In this document: piece after piece, positions 12,586 to 32,689 of the stretch
Layout of the letters: each line of letters opens with the position of its first letter
Position numbering within the stretch: the first letter of the stretch is position 1
NCBI RefSeq assembly: GCF_001649575.2
Contig: NC_051450.1
Span: 16,203,500-16,267,499, forward strand
Direction: 5' to 3'
DNA: 64,000 bases
DNA from: Kryptolebias marmoratus
Lineage: Eukaryota > Chordata > Actinopteri > Cyprinodontiformes > Rivulidae
The notes under the pieces: generated by a model
Database searches by the model: none
Seen by the model: only the letters and a program-made list of their open reading frames with translations
What the model was told of the DNA's origin: nothing
Program-made: the position numbers and the translations under genes

Positions 12586-14321
12586 ATGGCGGAAGATACT
12601 GAACTGGAAAAGTGAGCAACTTTGTAGATATTTATCGTCAGTAAATGTAAATATCTGTAAAGATGAGATGTGCAGTGCAGACACCCTCCTCCGGGGATTT
12701 TACGTTTTCAAAATTTATATAGCACCGCTCATCATCAGAAAGACAGGCTTTTTGTAGATATTATATCGTGTTGTGAGTTTAGTTAGCTGACGTTAGCTTC
12801 CCGTGTTTTGTGGTTGAAGGTCGCTGAGTGCCATTCGATGACATTCAGTTTGGGTCAAACGGGGACACAGTTGTTCCTCATTCATTCTCTGTTTCCTCTC
12901 GCTTCATTAAACGGTCATTCTCCTATCTTTCCCTTTGGGGTTTTAAGCTGCTTGACTCATTTTTGTGTTTGTTCTGGTTCCGTCCACCCAGGCGCGCAGT
13001 GGAGGAGCTCCTGAGGGAGACTGACCGAGCTCGGGTCAGAGCTGAGACCATGGGCCCTGCAGGATGGTGAGCTGGGTGTTTGAAATGTAATCTGTATCAG
13101 CATGCATGTCTCACTGTTACTCAGCAGCTCAGCCGCGTCTTTGCGATGACTTATGTTGTCATTTGAGTGTTTGTGTGGCTGGTTTACGTTTTTATTCTGT
13201 GCAAAATTTTGTTCCTTTGACACATCAAGTAGTTTGTTTACTCAAGTTCTCATTAGACAATTAAACAACAGCATTTATCCTTCCTTCCTTTTTATGTCTT
13301 CTTTGACACAGATTTAACTTTAAAAATGATTTGATGATGTCTGGCATTGAGTTTTAATTGACTAACAATAAACAACAAATTCTCAGTTCTGGCACTTCAG
13401 ACGTTTTGACTTTTTAAATCTATTACAGAGTTATATGTTAGATACTTAGTAATTTTTTCTTCTAAAAGACGTCAATGTAAGCATAATTATGCAGGTTTGA
13501 TTAAATATTTCCCCCCTAATTCCTCCTCCTCCTCCACAGCTGGAGGAAGAATGCCTCAGGGTTTAGTGCATCTCACAAACAGTTTAGATTCTTGATTCTG
13601 CACTGCAGCCATCTGCTCAACTGTGTAATCATCTGCAGTCAGCACTGAAAATGCTGTAAATGATACTGTTGGAGCCACTCGCATGACAAAACCTGTGCTC
13701 TGATACAGATATATCTTCAATAGGTTACTATTGTCATAAAGATATGTCAGTCAGGCTCAAGTTAAAACAACATAATAGTAAACCAATAGCATTATGTATT
13801 GCTGTCCTTGAACTTTATGGATTTTTTACAGATTCATGCAGTATTTATCATATACTGTACCTATTTTTATTTTACTCATGAAGACTCTAAGCAGACTTAA
13901 TATCATTACCTTTAAATAATAGGTTAATTGCTCAGATGTGAGTTATGACCATCTATTTTTGTCTCTCTCTGTCAGGTTGAAATGTCCTCTACGGAGCACC
14001 AACAAACGCTTCCTGCTCAACACCCTGCGCTCCGCTGGCCTGCAGCAGCGGTGCGCCGAGGAGCCCAAAGCCAAACACTCCACCACAAGAGGACGCTTGA
14101 GGAGCGAGTCCCCGGACAGACGGCGTGACCGCAGCAGAACACCGCCGCCAGATCACAGGAATATTGGAGGCCAGGCAGACCATAAACATCTTCGCAAGGA
14201 ACGCCACACAAGCCGAGATAAGAGGCTGGACGGAGATAAGGACAGACGCTACAGACACAGAGACGACAGGGATAGGAGGCATGCCGATGGGCAGAAAAGA
14301 GAGATGAAGACAGACGGATAA
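12586..14321 (+). CDS. polr1d: Polr1d, alternative isoform (isoform-2-like protein)
   Basis: Human POLR1D makes two unrelated proteins from a shared first exon: RPAC2, a subunit of RNA polymerases I and III, and a small alternative protein of unclear role. The exons here, 12586-12611, 12992-13066 and 13976-14321 (447 nt, 148 aa), match the second. The start MAEDTELEK is followed by a VEELLRE helix and RAETMGP.GW, KCPL.STNKRFLLNT, all conserved with the human alternative protein. The tail is a charged Arg, Asp and Ser-Arg-rich segment (SPDRRRDRSRTPPP), longer than in human (122 aa). Start: first ATG after the promoter, agreeing with human. No RPAC2 exon was found in this window. It faces lnx2 head to head. 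Confidence 0.9.
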
Positions 14322-14932
14322 ATGAAGATGGAGTGTTGCTTTTATTAAAAGAAGCTACTGAACTGAAGCTACCCTCTGATCAGTCTCTAGACTTCAGAGC
14401 TGCACTCAGGCTGAGAGATTTTATGTTGTAAATTGAGCAAAATATTTCATTTTTGAAAGATTTAATTAAGGTTAAAAACCTTGTTTTTCCCACATAGAGA
14501 GCAGGTGAACAGTATAAGTTTTTAAGTGTGAAGTTTAATTCTCATATTTCGCATGTGACATGTTTATCTTAACTCATTGCTAAGATAAACAAAATGTTAT
14601 TGCTCTTTGTTTTTTTCTCTAAAATGTGAATAGATAAAACATCAAGTAGCTTTTTAAATTGACACTTTTAAGAAAGTTTCAGCAGCAAACACTCCCGTCC
14701 CTCCCTCCCTTCTCACTTGACTCGTGGTGAAGTGTAGCTGTGCTTCACTGTGAGTGGACGAGACTTAATCTCAATTATAATGTCATTACTTTTCTTCAGC
14801 CATTATTCACTGGTCGTGATGTTTACATAAGTCATGCTGCTGTCGCCACAGGGTAAACGTGTTTTATCGCGTGTCCAACTTTTCGACATGCTATCTGGAA
14901 ACGGTTTTGTTTGTCGAAGGAGCAAAAATAAA
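14322..14932 (+). other. polr1d: polr1d 3' UTR
   Basis: The stop is at 14319-14321. An ATTAAA follows within 30 nt, and an AATAAA lies at 14927-14932, so the transcript may end early or after about 600 nt. No coding feature was seen. Confidence 0.45.
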
Positions 14933-16404
14933 TGTTTTCCTTGACACACCTGTGCCTTGTGGAAGCTGTCATCTGCATATATATATATATAGGGTTTCGA
15001 GATAATATCAGATCTTAAAATCAGTATTTCTTGTTTTTGTGGGGTTATTGTGCCTTTAGGACAGCAGATGGCCATTCTCTCAGCACTTAAAGTCTTTATA
15101 TCTTTCCATTTGGCCTGTTTCCTCAGTCTTTTTATTGCTCCCATAACTTTACAGGCAGGAAAGCCTCAGTATCTTCGACCCATACAGGATCTAGGTTCAC
15201 TATAGCAACATTTGGTTGCATCGTTTCTCCTTTTTGTTCATTAAAAACGAGACTTCTCTAAAATGGTCGTGTCATGCCTCATAAATCACGTTATCCACCT
15301 CCACTGAAGCAGAGAACCGCCTGGATTAACGGCTTCCTTCCTCTTTGCAACAATGATCAAATATAAATACCATTAAGCCATATTGCAGAGGGGGGTGTTT
15401 TGGATAGAATTGGTTTACTTGAACTTTATTGCGTCGCTGAGTGCCCCATTAAGATACGGTGGAAAGTGCCATAATTGCCTTAGAAGAACTCGGTGCAAAT
15501 AGTCTATTGATGCTACACAGGCTGTCAAAGTAAAAGCCAACTGATTCTGTGGGGTTTCGCGTGCGAATAAGCGGCCCGCAGCATCTGGGAGTCGTGGAGA
15601 CACGCTCCGAGCGCGCGGCCACCTAATTGAGTTCAGCCGCGCTCTTTATCCTAATTGACTTTACCAGAAGAGCTCTTGTTTAATGGGGTGAGAACACACA
15701 AGAGACTAATGGCCGGCAAACACGGCGAGAGTGCAGCAGCTCCGTGTTTGTTGTCGCCAAAAAGGGGCCCTCCGCCTGAGACGCGGCGCGCGCAAAAAAA
15801 AAAAAAAAACGGTGTTAAATGGTGCATTTAGAAAAGTGTAATGGACGCGTTTTAACGTCAGAAATGCTCGAAAAGAAAACCGCTGTGGAAAATAGGATGT
15901 GGTGGTTGAGTTTCCATGACAACAGCGTCTCTTATCTCGCAGGTCAACCCAATGTTTGCGCCCATACGTATCGATTTATCGGGCGCAGCGGGCGGACAAG
16001 AGAGATATCCATATAAAATGTCGATGGCTGCATTGTTTGAGGACAATCCAAAGTGTCCTGCGTGAGAAACCTTTGTTTTCTCCGCGCGCTCTAAAGCCGA
16101 GGGCGTCTCGAGCTCACCTGTTCAGTTGTCCGAGGAAATGCGTGTCAACAGAGCGGCACAGGTTTATGCTGCGTTCAGTTTACTGGAAAAAAAAACATTA
16201 AATCTCACAAGCTGCAGAATATCCTAGAAACTGGCCGCTGCAGGTCTGAGCAAACAGAGAAGCCAATGGCTCAGGCGCCGCAGGGTCACATGGTGGCAGA
16301 GTGACACACCTGTGCGGAGCCTCGGGGGCCCTCGCAGTTGCGCCACAGGTAGAGCTGAAGTCCAACCCGGAGGTAGGGCGGCAGGTCTGCGGTGCTCGCC
16401 AGCC
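14933..16404. other. intergenic region upstream of pdx1; no gsx1 here
   Basis: In tetrapods GSX1 lies between POLR1D and PDX1. I found no homeobox or GSX-like exon on either strand. A short (TA)n lies near 14979-14990. The 15410-15720 part looks like a regulatory element (listed separately), and E-box-like CACCTG and CACATG motifs lie between 16110 and 16310, close to the pdx1 start. Confidence 0.6.
15410..15720. promoter_or_regulatory. candidate pdx1 upstream enhancer
   Basis: This is a more complex, less AT-rich stretch than its flanks, with clustered homeodomain-type sites. CTAATTGA occurs twice, at 15623-15630 and 15651-15658 (28 bp apart). ATTGAT (Onecut core) lies at 15506-15511, and a TTTATTG Cdx-like site near 15425. 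Mammalian PDX1 has conserved enhancers upstream that bind Onecut, FoxA and PDX1 itself; equivalence is inference. Confidence 0.35.
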
Positions 16405-18461
16405 ATGAACCAGGACGACCATTTCTACCCCTCTCAGGTGTTTAAAGACTCCTGCGCCTACCAGAGAGCCCAGGGGGAGGACTACAGCCCTCCGCCCTGC
16501 CTCTACATGAGCAGGCAGGTGCACTCCGTCTACACACCGCCGGCCCTGGGGCCCCTGGAGCACACCGGCCTGACGGACATCGCCTCCGCGTACAGTCTGC
16601 CCGGCATGCGGGAGGATCCAGGTGCGCCGCAGCTGCACCACCCGCAGGGGCTCCAGCAGGGCCCCCTTCAGCCCCCTGGTTATGGAGACACGGGGGACCA
16701 GAGCAGATACCACCTCCCTTTCCCCTGGATGAAGACCACTAAGTCTCACTCACACACCTGGAAGGGACAGTGGGCAGGTAAATCTCACAGACATTCTGAG
16801 GCCTGAAATGACACCAAACAGTAAGAAAAAGAGTTTCACTTTAACTTGTCAGGTTAAAAAGTCAGAAAAGTCTGCATTCGCCCTCATCTTCTCACCACAA
16901 TATTTATATATATTTAAAGTTTGTACAAAACATTTTCACTAATCACTGAATCTTAAGCTGCTAATGGCTTCAAACTTTAGATTCTAAAAGTTTTAGATTG
17001 ATGTGGAAACACACAAAAAGAAACCCATATGAAGGCAACATTTTTCCTTCAGAGTTTTGAATGATTTATAAAATGTGTGAACTGAGAAAATTAACAAATG
17101 GCTTTGATTTATAAGTAGTTATGAAGTCTTACGGCTTTTATCAGAAGTCCAGATGAAAGATTCTTCAGCCAAAATGTAGACTTTTCACTACAAATTGATA
17201 AAATTACTTAATAACGATTTTTTCCTATTTAAGTCCAAGATCAGACAAGTTTAATTCATTTAAGAAATCCTTTTCTTTAAATCATGAAGTTCCCTGACTC
17301 AGTTCAGAGTAATAAATGAGAAACTTGCGACTAAAGTAAGTAATTATTAAACTTTACTAAACTTATAACAAATCTGTAAATGCTTTTTATTAAATACTTT
17401 ATAGCTTAATTTCTCAGTTTACTGTGCAAATATAAACACATATTTTTTATTAAAGGAGTTGTCAGTTTTTTAAGTTAATGCCTGTTTTTTCTGCAGGAGT
17501 TTGTAAATTGCACAAAATATTACATTTGAGGATTATATATAATAAAATAAATCATACATTATGGATTATTTTCAGAGTTTTTTTTCTTGGGAGTGGACTT
17601 TCTTTAAAATTGTTTGAAAGCTTTGGTAACAAATGACAAAATCAGTTTTAGGTCTCAGTTTTTATTTAGTTAAAAAAAGGTTTTGCAGTCAGTTTCAGTG
17701 AGAATACTCCTACATTCACAGTAATTTAGAATTATAAATTAAAATCAGTGTTTTTGTTGTTTTTATTGATGAATGTTTTATTGGGACCACAGGCAGAGGG
17801 AAAAAAAGCTAGTCAAAAAAAATAAATAAATAAGTAAACAAGACCTAAAACCAAAATTCACTGCTTGCTTCAAAAAACTTACCCTTATTATTTCAACCTT
17901 TTACGTTTTATTGTAATAAATCAAAATAAATCACATCTTAGATGGGTGACTTTTTTGACATTACAAGATTAGTTTCCTTTTTTAATAAAATGTGAGTTTG
18001 TTGTTAGTTAATTTATTGTTTTGATGGATGCTGTTGGATAAATTATTTTGGCCTAAAGCCTCTCCACTGGGTCGTGGTTTTCAGGTTCCTACATGGTGGC
18101 CGAGGCTGAGGAGAACAAACGCACGAGGACGGCCTACACGCGCGCGCAGCTGCTGGAGCTGGAGAAAGAGTTCCTGTTCAACCGCTACATCTCCAGGCCG
18201 CGGCGCGTGGAGCTGGCGCTGACCCTCAGCCTGACCGAGCGCCACATCAAGATCTGGTTCCAGAACCGGCGCATGAAGTGGAAGAAGGAGGAGGACCGGA
18301 GGAGGGCCAGGGGCCCCGACCCGGACCAGGACTCGTCCATCACCTCCGGGGACCAGGGGGAGGCCACGGGTGGGGTGTCCTCCACAAACGGACCTCACAC
18401 CACCGCCACACCGCCGGTCTCCCCGCTGCACGGCTGTGCCCTCTCAGGGGCCAGAGAATAG
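16405..18461 (+). CDS. pdx1: Pdx1, pancreatic and duodenal homeobox 1 transcription factor
   Basis: A nuclear ParaHox transcription factor needed for pancreas development and beta-cell gene expression. Two exons, 16405-16777 and 18085-18461, join in phase (G|GT) to give 750 nt, 249 aa, close to fish Pdx1 length. The N-terminus [15 protein letters not shown] matches the Pdx1 activation region. The PBX-binding hexapeptide FPWMK is at 106-110, followed by KGQWAG. The homeodomain is at about 135-194, starts [12 protein letters not shown], carries WFQNRRMKW in helix 3, and has the Pdx-type residues RRVELA. The C-terminal tail is short. Start: first in-frame ATG, matching other Pdx1 proteins. The 1.3 kb intron is AT-rich. 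No broken or missing residue was seen. Confidence 0.98.
16778..18084 (+). other. pdx1: pdx1 intron
   Basis: AT-rich intron between the hexapeptide exon and the homeobox exon, with GT donor at 16778 and AG acceptor at 18083-18084. No exon or repeat family was recognised. Confidence 0.8.
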
Positions 18462-18787
18462 AGCGGACCCCACAGAGGGGCCTTTCAGGGATTTCAGATT
18501 AAACTCACTGGAGATAGCTCCTCTTTATTTTTCCTGAGACTTTATGGACCTTTTGGACCTTCTGGACTAAATGTGCTTTGACATATTTTGGACACCCCGA
18601 GGACAACAAGGTCAAACAAAACAACCAGCTTTGGAGACAAGCATTCACTGCAGCGTTTGGACAGAAAAGGCAACAGGTTTCATGTTCATTTTTTATATTA
18701 TGTCAACAATGCAGAGTCCACTTGTGTGTGTGGTATTTCGTCCATGAGCTGGAGGGTTATTTGGACCACCTGAGTGTGCAAAATAAA
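18462..18787 (+). other. pdx1: pdx1 3' UTR with AATAAA
   Basis: An AATAAA at 18782-18787, about 320 nt after the stop, is the first good polyadenylation signal. Confidence 0.5.
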
Positions 18788-20128
18788 AAAAAACTGTTTT
18801 TATATTAGGGTAGATCTCTGTGGGAGCAGGTTTCAGATGGACTGTAAAACTTTAAACACCCCTATGAAGACGGTGATACCAAATATATGCAGTGAAATGC
18901 AAGTTTTCTGATGTAAATATGAAAATAATCTTATATAAATAATAATCAAATCAAAACCTAGTGCTGCCCACATTTGTAGATTTAAACACCGGAGTTACAA
19001 AACAATGGAAATTAAACACATTCAGCAAAATCCATTTTTATTTGATTTCTTTCTTTGTCGTGCACATCCTCCTGCATTCATCGGGGATGCTGCAGCACCC
19101 TGCTTTAGTGCTTCCCAAACTTTATAGCTTTTCACACCAAACGTAAAAGTGAAAGAGATTTCGTGGCTCCAACTGTTGGCGGTTAAAATATCCTCATTTG
19201 CCATTTAACAAACAGCCACATTCACTATTATATCATTTTTATCCAATCATGATCACTGTTTTTTATTTCTTTATAAGGATAAATATGCTGCTGATGATAG
19301 TTTTCTTACAATAATTTGAGAGCTTTGGGAGCCGCTCTCTAGAAAAGGGGGGTAACCTTGCAGGACTCACAGGTTTATATGAGTTATCACAACATTTACG
19401 TCCTAACTTAACCGTGTTTCTCAAGATCCTGAGCTGATCTGGACTCAGAAATGATGTTTTACCTGGTTTTGGTTTGGGTGTCGCTCTCTTTTCCTCTGAT
19501 AATCCTGAATAATCAAGAACTGAGCGCCACATTATATTTGGCACCTTATTGGTAACCATCTTAGATTCTCCTAATATTAAGCCTTTCAAATGCTGTTTTA
19601 ATTTGATTTAAGAAATAAAAGAAAATGAGGGTATTCTATACTTTTAATTTAATAACTCAAGTCATATACAGTATGTGGAGTCCTTAAATTTAGCCTTAAT
19701 CAGCAGTAATTCGGGCAACATGCATGAATTCACTACATCATCACATTCTATTTGAGCAAAACAAAGACAAAAAAGGTGAATTTTCATTACTAGAATCCAA
19801 TTCATTGCTAACACAATATTTTTCTTGAGTTTTTGATCACTTTATATGAGATTTGGCACCTTTTAAATCAGATTTGGTTCATGGTTCTTCACCACCATGC
19901 GCTCTATTTACATTTTTTAAAAAGATTTAAGCACATAAATGTCATAAATATGTATATAAAGCTGTGAGGCTCAGGAGGTTATTGGTTCTTTCTGTGGTCT
20001 AGAGGTCCCCTTAAGTTAAAAATAACTGTTGGATTTGTTTCAGGTGGAACCAAAACCCTAGATTTTGGGTTCTGGCTCACTACATTTAATATTCATCTGA
20101 ATCACTGAAGTTGGAATAATTTATGATG
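18788..20128. other. intergenic region between pdx1 and urad; no cdx2
   Basis: In tetrapods CDX2 lies between PDX1 and URAD. Here the two genes end only 1.7 kb apart, and no homeobox or hexapeptide exon is present on either strand. The sequence is AT-rich, with only short frames lacking motifs. Confidence 0.7.
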
Positions 20129-20134
20129 TTTATT
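20129..20134 (-). terminator. urad: urad polyadenylation signal
   Basis: AATAAA on the minus strand, about 65 nt beyond the urad stop codon. Confidence 0.6.
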
Positions 20135-20198
20135 GGATCAAACAGACTGAATTTAATAAAATCATTTCACAGCTTGTTTGTGAGTTTCAGGGACATGG

Positions 20199-20794
20199 TT
20201 ATAACTTATTATCAGGGAGCACGAGGCCCTGGAGCCGCAGGCGGCAGATCTTCTTCACCTCCTCGATGCCGCGCGCCCTCTCCGCCGCGCGCTCGCTCGC
20301 GCAGCGCTCGGACAGCTCGCGCAGGACGCTCGCCTTGTCGCTCGCGCGGGCGCAGACGACGAACGGGAAGCCGAAGCGCCGCTTGTACTCCTCGTTGAGG
20401 CGGGCCACGCGCGACGCCTCGTCCGGGCGCAGCGCGTCCATGCCGGCGCGCGCCTGCTCCTCGCGCGACTCCCGGGTCAGCGCGCCGCGGCGGAGGTCCC
20501 TGCCCGCCAGGTCCGGGTGGCACCTGAGGATCCCCTCCTTACCTGGACACCGTGATGGTTCCTTATCGACCAGGTTGGGAGGTTGATATCAAACATAAAC
20601 CAGAAAAGATGAGCCTCACCTGACTCCGGGAGCGCGTCGATGAACTGGTTGATGGCGGCTTCCAGGTCAGTCAGACTCCCAAAGGGACGCCTGGTCCACA
20701 CAGCTGCTGAGACAAGAGGACATTTCTCCACCACGTTCCCAAAAATATCCACAAAGTCCTCAAAAGGGAGAGCATTAACTGCTGAAATGTCCAT
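20199..20794 (-). CDS. urad: Urad, OHCU decarboxylase (ureidoimidazoline decarboxylase)
   Basis: The enzyme converts 2-oxo-4-hydroxy-4-carboxy-5-ureidoimidazoline to S-allantoin, the last step of the uricase pathway, in peroxisomes. Two exons, 20620-20794 and 20199-20542, join in phase to give 519 nt, 172 aa, the family's usual length. The catalytic His lands at residue 67 in HPDLAG and the catalytic Glu at 87 in ESREEQ, the numbers known for the zebrafish enzyme. FGFPFVVCARA is the conserved core. The start MDISAVNALPFEDF is typical. The protein ends DNKL: NKL replaces the canonical SKL-type peroxisomal tripeptide. Exon 2 is very rich in CpG. An AATAAA lies at 20129-20134. Confidence 0.96.
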
Positions 20795-23102
20795 GCCTTA
20801 TTTTGTGCGTGTGTAAAAAAACGCTTTTTGTTGTGCGGTTCACTGACCTTTGGACACTTTGCAACACAGGTTAACGCACTGCAGGACACCCCCCCAACCC
20901 CAACCACCCCGACAAGGCTCGACTTTGATATTCTGCTCCAAAATTTGGGTAGAAAAAGCACATTTTGAGTCTCAATTTATCATTTAACTGCTGAACCTTA
21001 ATAATAAAAAACAAAAAAAAGTTGGTTGTTCGAATAAAAAGATAAATTATATTGTTATTATTTCCCCAAATTAATAAAAAGTACAAAAAGAACATTTTTT
21101 ATTTATTTATTTTTTTGGGAAATTGTAAGATTTTAACTTTCTCTCCCTTTTTCAGTCGACGAATTGATCTCTGGCGACGCATGGCGGCGACAGTGGGAAC
21201 AGCATGCAGGCGTCATTTATTGAATCCAACATACATCCCATAATAAGACCCCATACAGAGGAGCACACAGTGCAGGGAGTGAGCAGAACATCTCACTGAA
21301 AAGAGGCATAATTTGGAACCACTTAAATGTAAGAAAAATAAACTAAATGGGCTAAATGTAAAAAGTTAAAGGCACACAGTGTGAACCCTAAAGTCAAACA
21401 CAAAAAAGGTTAACCTGATCTACTTTAAATAGTTTAAATGAAGCAGTTTGAAAGAGTTTACTCAGATATATTGATATGCTGGAATGCAGGTACGCAGTCA
21501 ATGTAAACAAAACATTTGATTGAATCTGCCAACAACAACATGGAGCATAATCAGACATTGTAGTGAGTATCTTTACATTTTCAGTAACCTTATCTTCTCT
21601 ACCTTTCAGTTAAAGTGTTTAAATTTTAACATGAAGACTAAAAGATTAAACGGAACCCCCTTTTTTCCTGTTTCTCATGAAATAATCTTTATATTCAAAC
21701 TCTTAGTCTGAAAACTAATAGCCACAGATGTAATGAAGTGTAGTGAAATCATGATTATATTTAAGTTTAAAACAGCATAAAAAAGTGACAATAAAAACAC
21801 ATTCTTTGGTGTGCATTGTAGGTGACTTTATTGTTGGGTTTACAAAAAAATTACAAAGTTTCCAAATTACGGACAAAAAATATGGATTGATTGAAATACT
21901 TCAGTGATATTTGCTGTTTTTTCTCATTTCTGGAAGCTATGACGATCAGATACAATCATCTGCTTTAATTATTCCTTTGAGTTTTCATATTTTCTTTTGT
22001 TCTGGTCAAATAATGTCCTCCGGTTTGAATAATGATTAAATATTGTTTAATAACAGCAGGTGAATTGACCAAATATGAGTAAAAAGCTGCAAATCTTCAA
22101 AGAAAATCATCATAAAAAAACTCCAGAAAGCTGGGAGAACTGTTGCATCACTTCAAACAATAATTATAAGAAAATTTGGCTCCTTGAAATCAAAAACAAA
22201 TAAATGGTGACTCAACACTTTTTACAATCTTGTATTTCTCCCTGTCTGTAGTAGCAAATAAAACAAGAAACACAGCTCAGTAACTACATTTACAGTGATT
22301 ATATTGTTTTATATTAATGCATACATTTTATTTGCGACATAAAATAATGGAACATCCTTTTTCTCTAAGATATCACAAACGCATATAAAAATGTATAAAT
22401 ATATTAAAGTTTAAAATGCTTACTGACAGTGATGTTTGGTGTTTTATCACCGGTACTGGAATGATACATAATCAAACCTGAAATCAAATTTTGATCTTTT
22501 GCTACACAACTCTGAGCTTAAAGCAAAGATAATTCTCCACAGTCGACAGTATAATATCAGGATTCCTCTATGAAGTTTGTTTTCTCCGTTTTAGCTGCAT
22601 ATATTCATATAAACTCATACAAAATAAAGCTTCTTACATCTTTAACTGATATAAATGCTAAATGGTGACAAATAAATGCTACATGTTGTATTTAACCCAA
22701 AATGCAAATGCAACAAAAAGCTCATAATATTTGTAAAAGAATATAAAGCCAGCACATATTGTTGATTAATACACTGAGAAGATAATAAGGAGATTTATTG
22801 TCTGGAAAGGTTAATATCGATTAATTAACAGTTAGTATCTTACCTGTTGAAGATTGGTCTTTAAATGGGCGCAGTTTAGAAAAATAAAGTTTAATTTTGA
22901 GCTTTTTATTTGCTAACGACTAGTCTGAGAGAGCCCAAGGCCATAGGGGATCGATGCTGTTAGAAAACAACTCCAGTTTTGCATTACTGAGTCATTTTAG
23001 CAGAAATAATACAAAATTCCTGTTGGAAGAACCTCAGGGTGTGTTTGCAAATAGTGGCAGAAATCTATGTAATCAACCATGTAATCCTAATTGATGTAAA
23101 AG
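20795..23102. other. intergenic region between urad and flt3
   Basis: AT-rich sequence upstream of urad and downstream of flt3. I see no exon with supported splice sites, no transposase motif and no RNA gene. It must hold the urad promoter, but no motif can be assigned. Confidence 0.6.
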
Positions 23103-23108
23103 TTTATT
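23103..23108 (-). terminator. flt3: flt3 polyadenylation signal
   Basis: AATAAA on the minus strand, about 115 nt beyond the flt3 stop codon at 23223-23225. Confidence 0.55.
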
Positions 23109-23222
23109 AAAGACTGAGGTCATTCAAAGAGATATTTACATCAGCTACGATATTAACTGTTCATAACCTTTCCACAAAAACCCCAATTAAGAAGAGCTTA
23201 ATATCCGTGTGATGTAATTTGT

Positions 23223-31622
<8,400 letters not shown>

Positions 31623-31934
31623 GTTGTTCTCCGTCTGCCTCGACCACATACTCAGTTTCAAACGAGCCACTGAAACTCTGGCGCGCAAGAAGTGCGCGAT
31701 GGTCTTTTAAAGAGAGGAAGTATTATTGCAAATAAGAACGTCTTAACGTCTCGCTGCACTTTGCTCTGTGTAAAAAAAAAAACATTTCAGCCCAAAACGT
31801 TGACACTTTGTGGTGATGCAAGGGGATATTTTAATCAGAAGTTGTCATTGCAGTTAAGTTTATCTTTGCATGCATGAAAAAAGGGGAAACACTGTTAGTT
31901 GAACATTTTAGTATGATTAAACTACATTGTATAA

Positions 31935-32520
31935 GCGTAACTTTGTGTGTTCATGTATCTGCCTATTACTAAAATATCTTATGGACAAATTTTAATTAAA
32001 CTTGCCTAAAGTAACCATTGGATGCACGTCTACAGCTGATTAACTTTTGGAATTAGCCCAATTCAACACATCCAACTGACCTTAGAAGACACAAACATGG
32101 CTCCAGTTCAGTCAGTTTTACAGATATTGTGCTAAAGTTTAGCGTGGTTGTAGCTGAGAGTCCTCCCAAATCACACTCTAATCGTTGCTTAAAACTTTGG
32201 CATTAACTGTTAGAGTCAACACAGTTTGTCTGTTAGCAAAATATCTCATGAATCACTGGGTGGATTTAACTACCAATACAAGACGTCCACCACAGCTAGT
32301 TGACTTTATCCCACTTTATCCCACACAAAATGGCTAAAACTATTGGAATTTGTTGTGATAGTAGTTGAGAGTCATCCACAACACATACTCTTGTTCAATC
32401 TTTGACCAAAACAGCTACAACTCTGTGATTTCTCAATATAAGGTGATCTAAGTCCAAAACTGTTGCATGAAATCAGCCAGGTGATATGCACTCCTTCAAA
32501 GAAAGCTACACCTTTAGTTT
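31935..32520 (+). repeat. dispersed repeat family, copy 4
   Basis: It carries the shared blocks CTAAAGTAACCATTGGATG, GTCTACAGCTGATTAACTTT, CAGTTCAGTCAGTTTTACAG, GTCTGTTAGCAAAATATCTC, and an end resembling TCAAAGAAAGCTACACCTTT. It lies just upstream of flt3, between flt3 and the LINE remnant. Confidence 0.6.
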
Positions 32521-32689
32521 CTAATATTTACATAATTTAATTTAATTTTCAAATATGTCCTCCTGAGAACCAGGAAATAAAAGCATGTTGATTCTTTTTA
32601 TATAAATCAATCAGTTTTATTTAAATTTTACAACCTGTGCACTTTAGTGCACAACAGGACTTTCTTGATTGTGTTTTATGAAACTAACA

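Noticed and set aside
16198..16749. Minus-strand open frame of 183 codons
   Set aside because: It is the antisense shadow of pdx1 exon 1; the plus strand gives clear Pdx1 protein.
20212..20586. Several overlapping open frames in other frames of urad exon 2
   Set aside because: They result from high GC content and lack of stops; only one frame has the OHCU decarboxylase motifs and phase.
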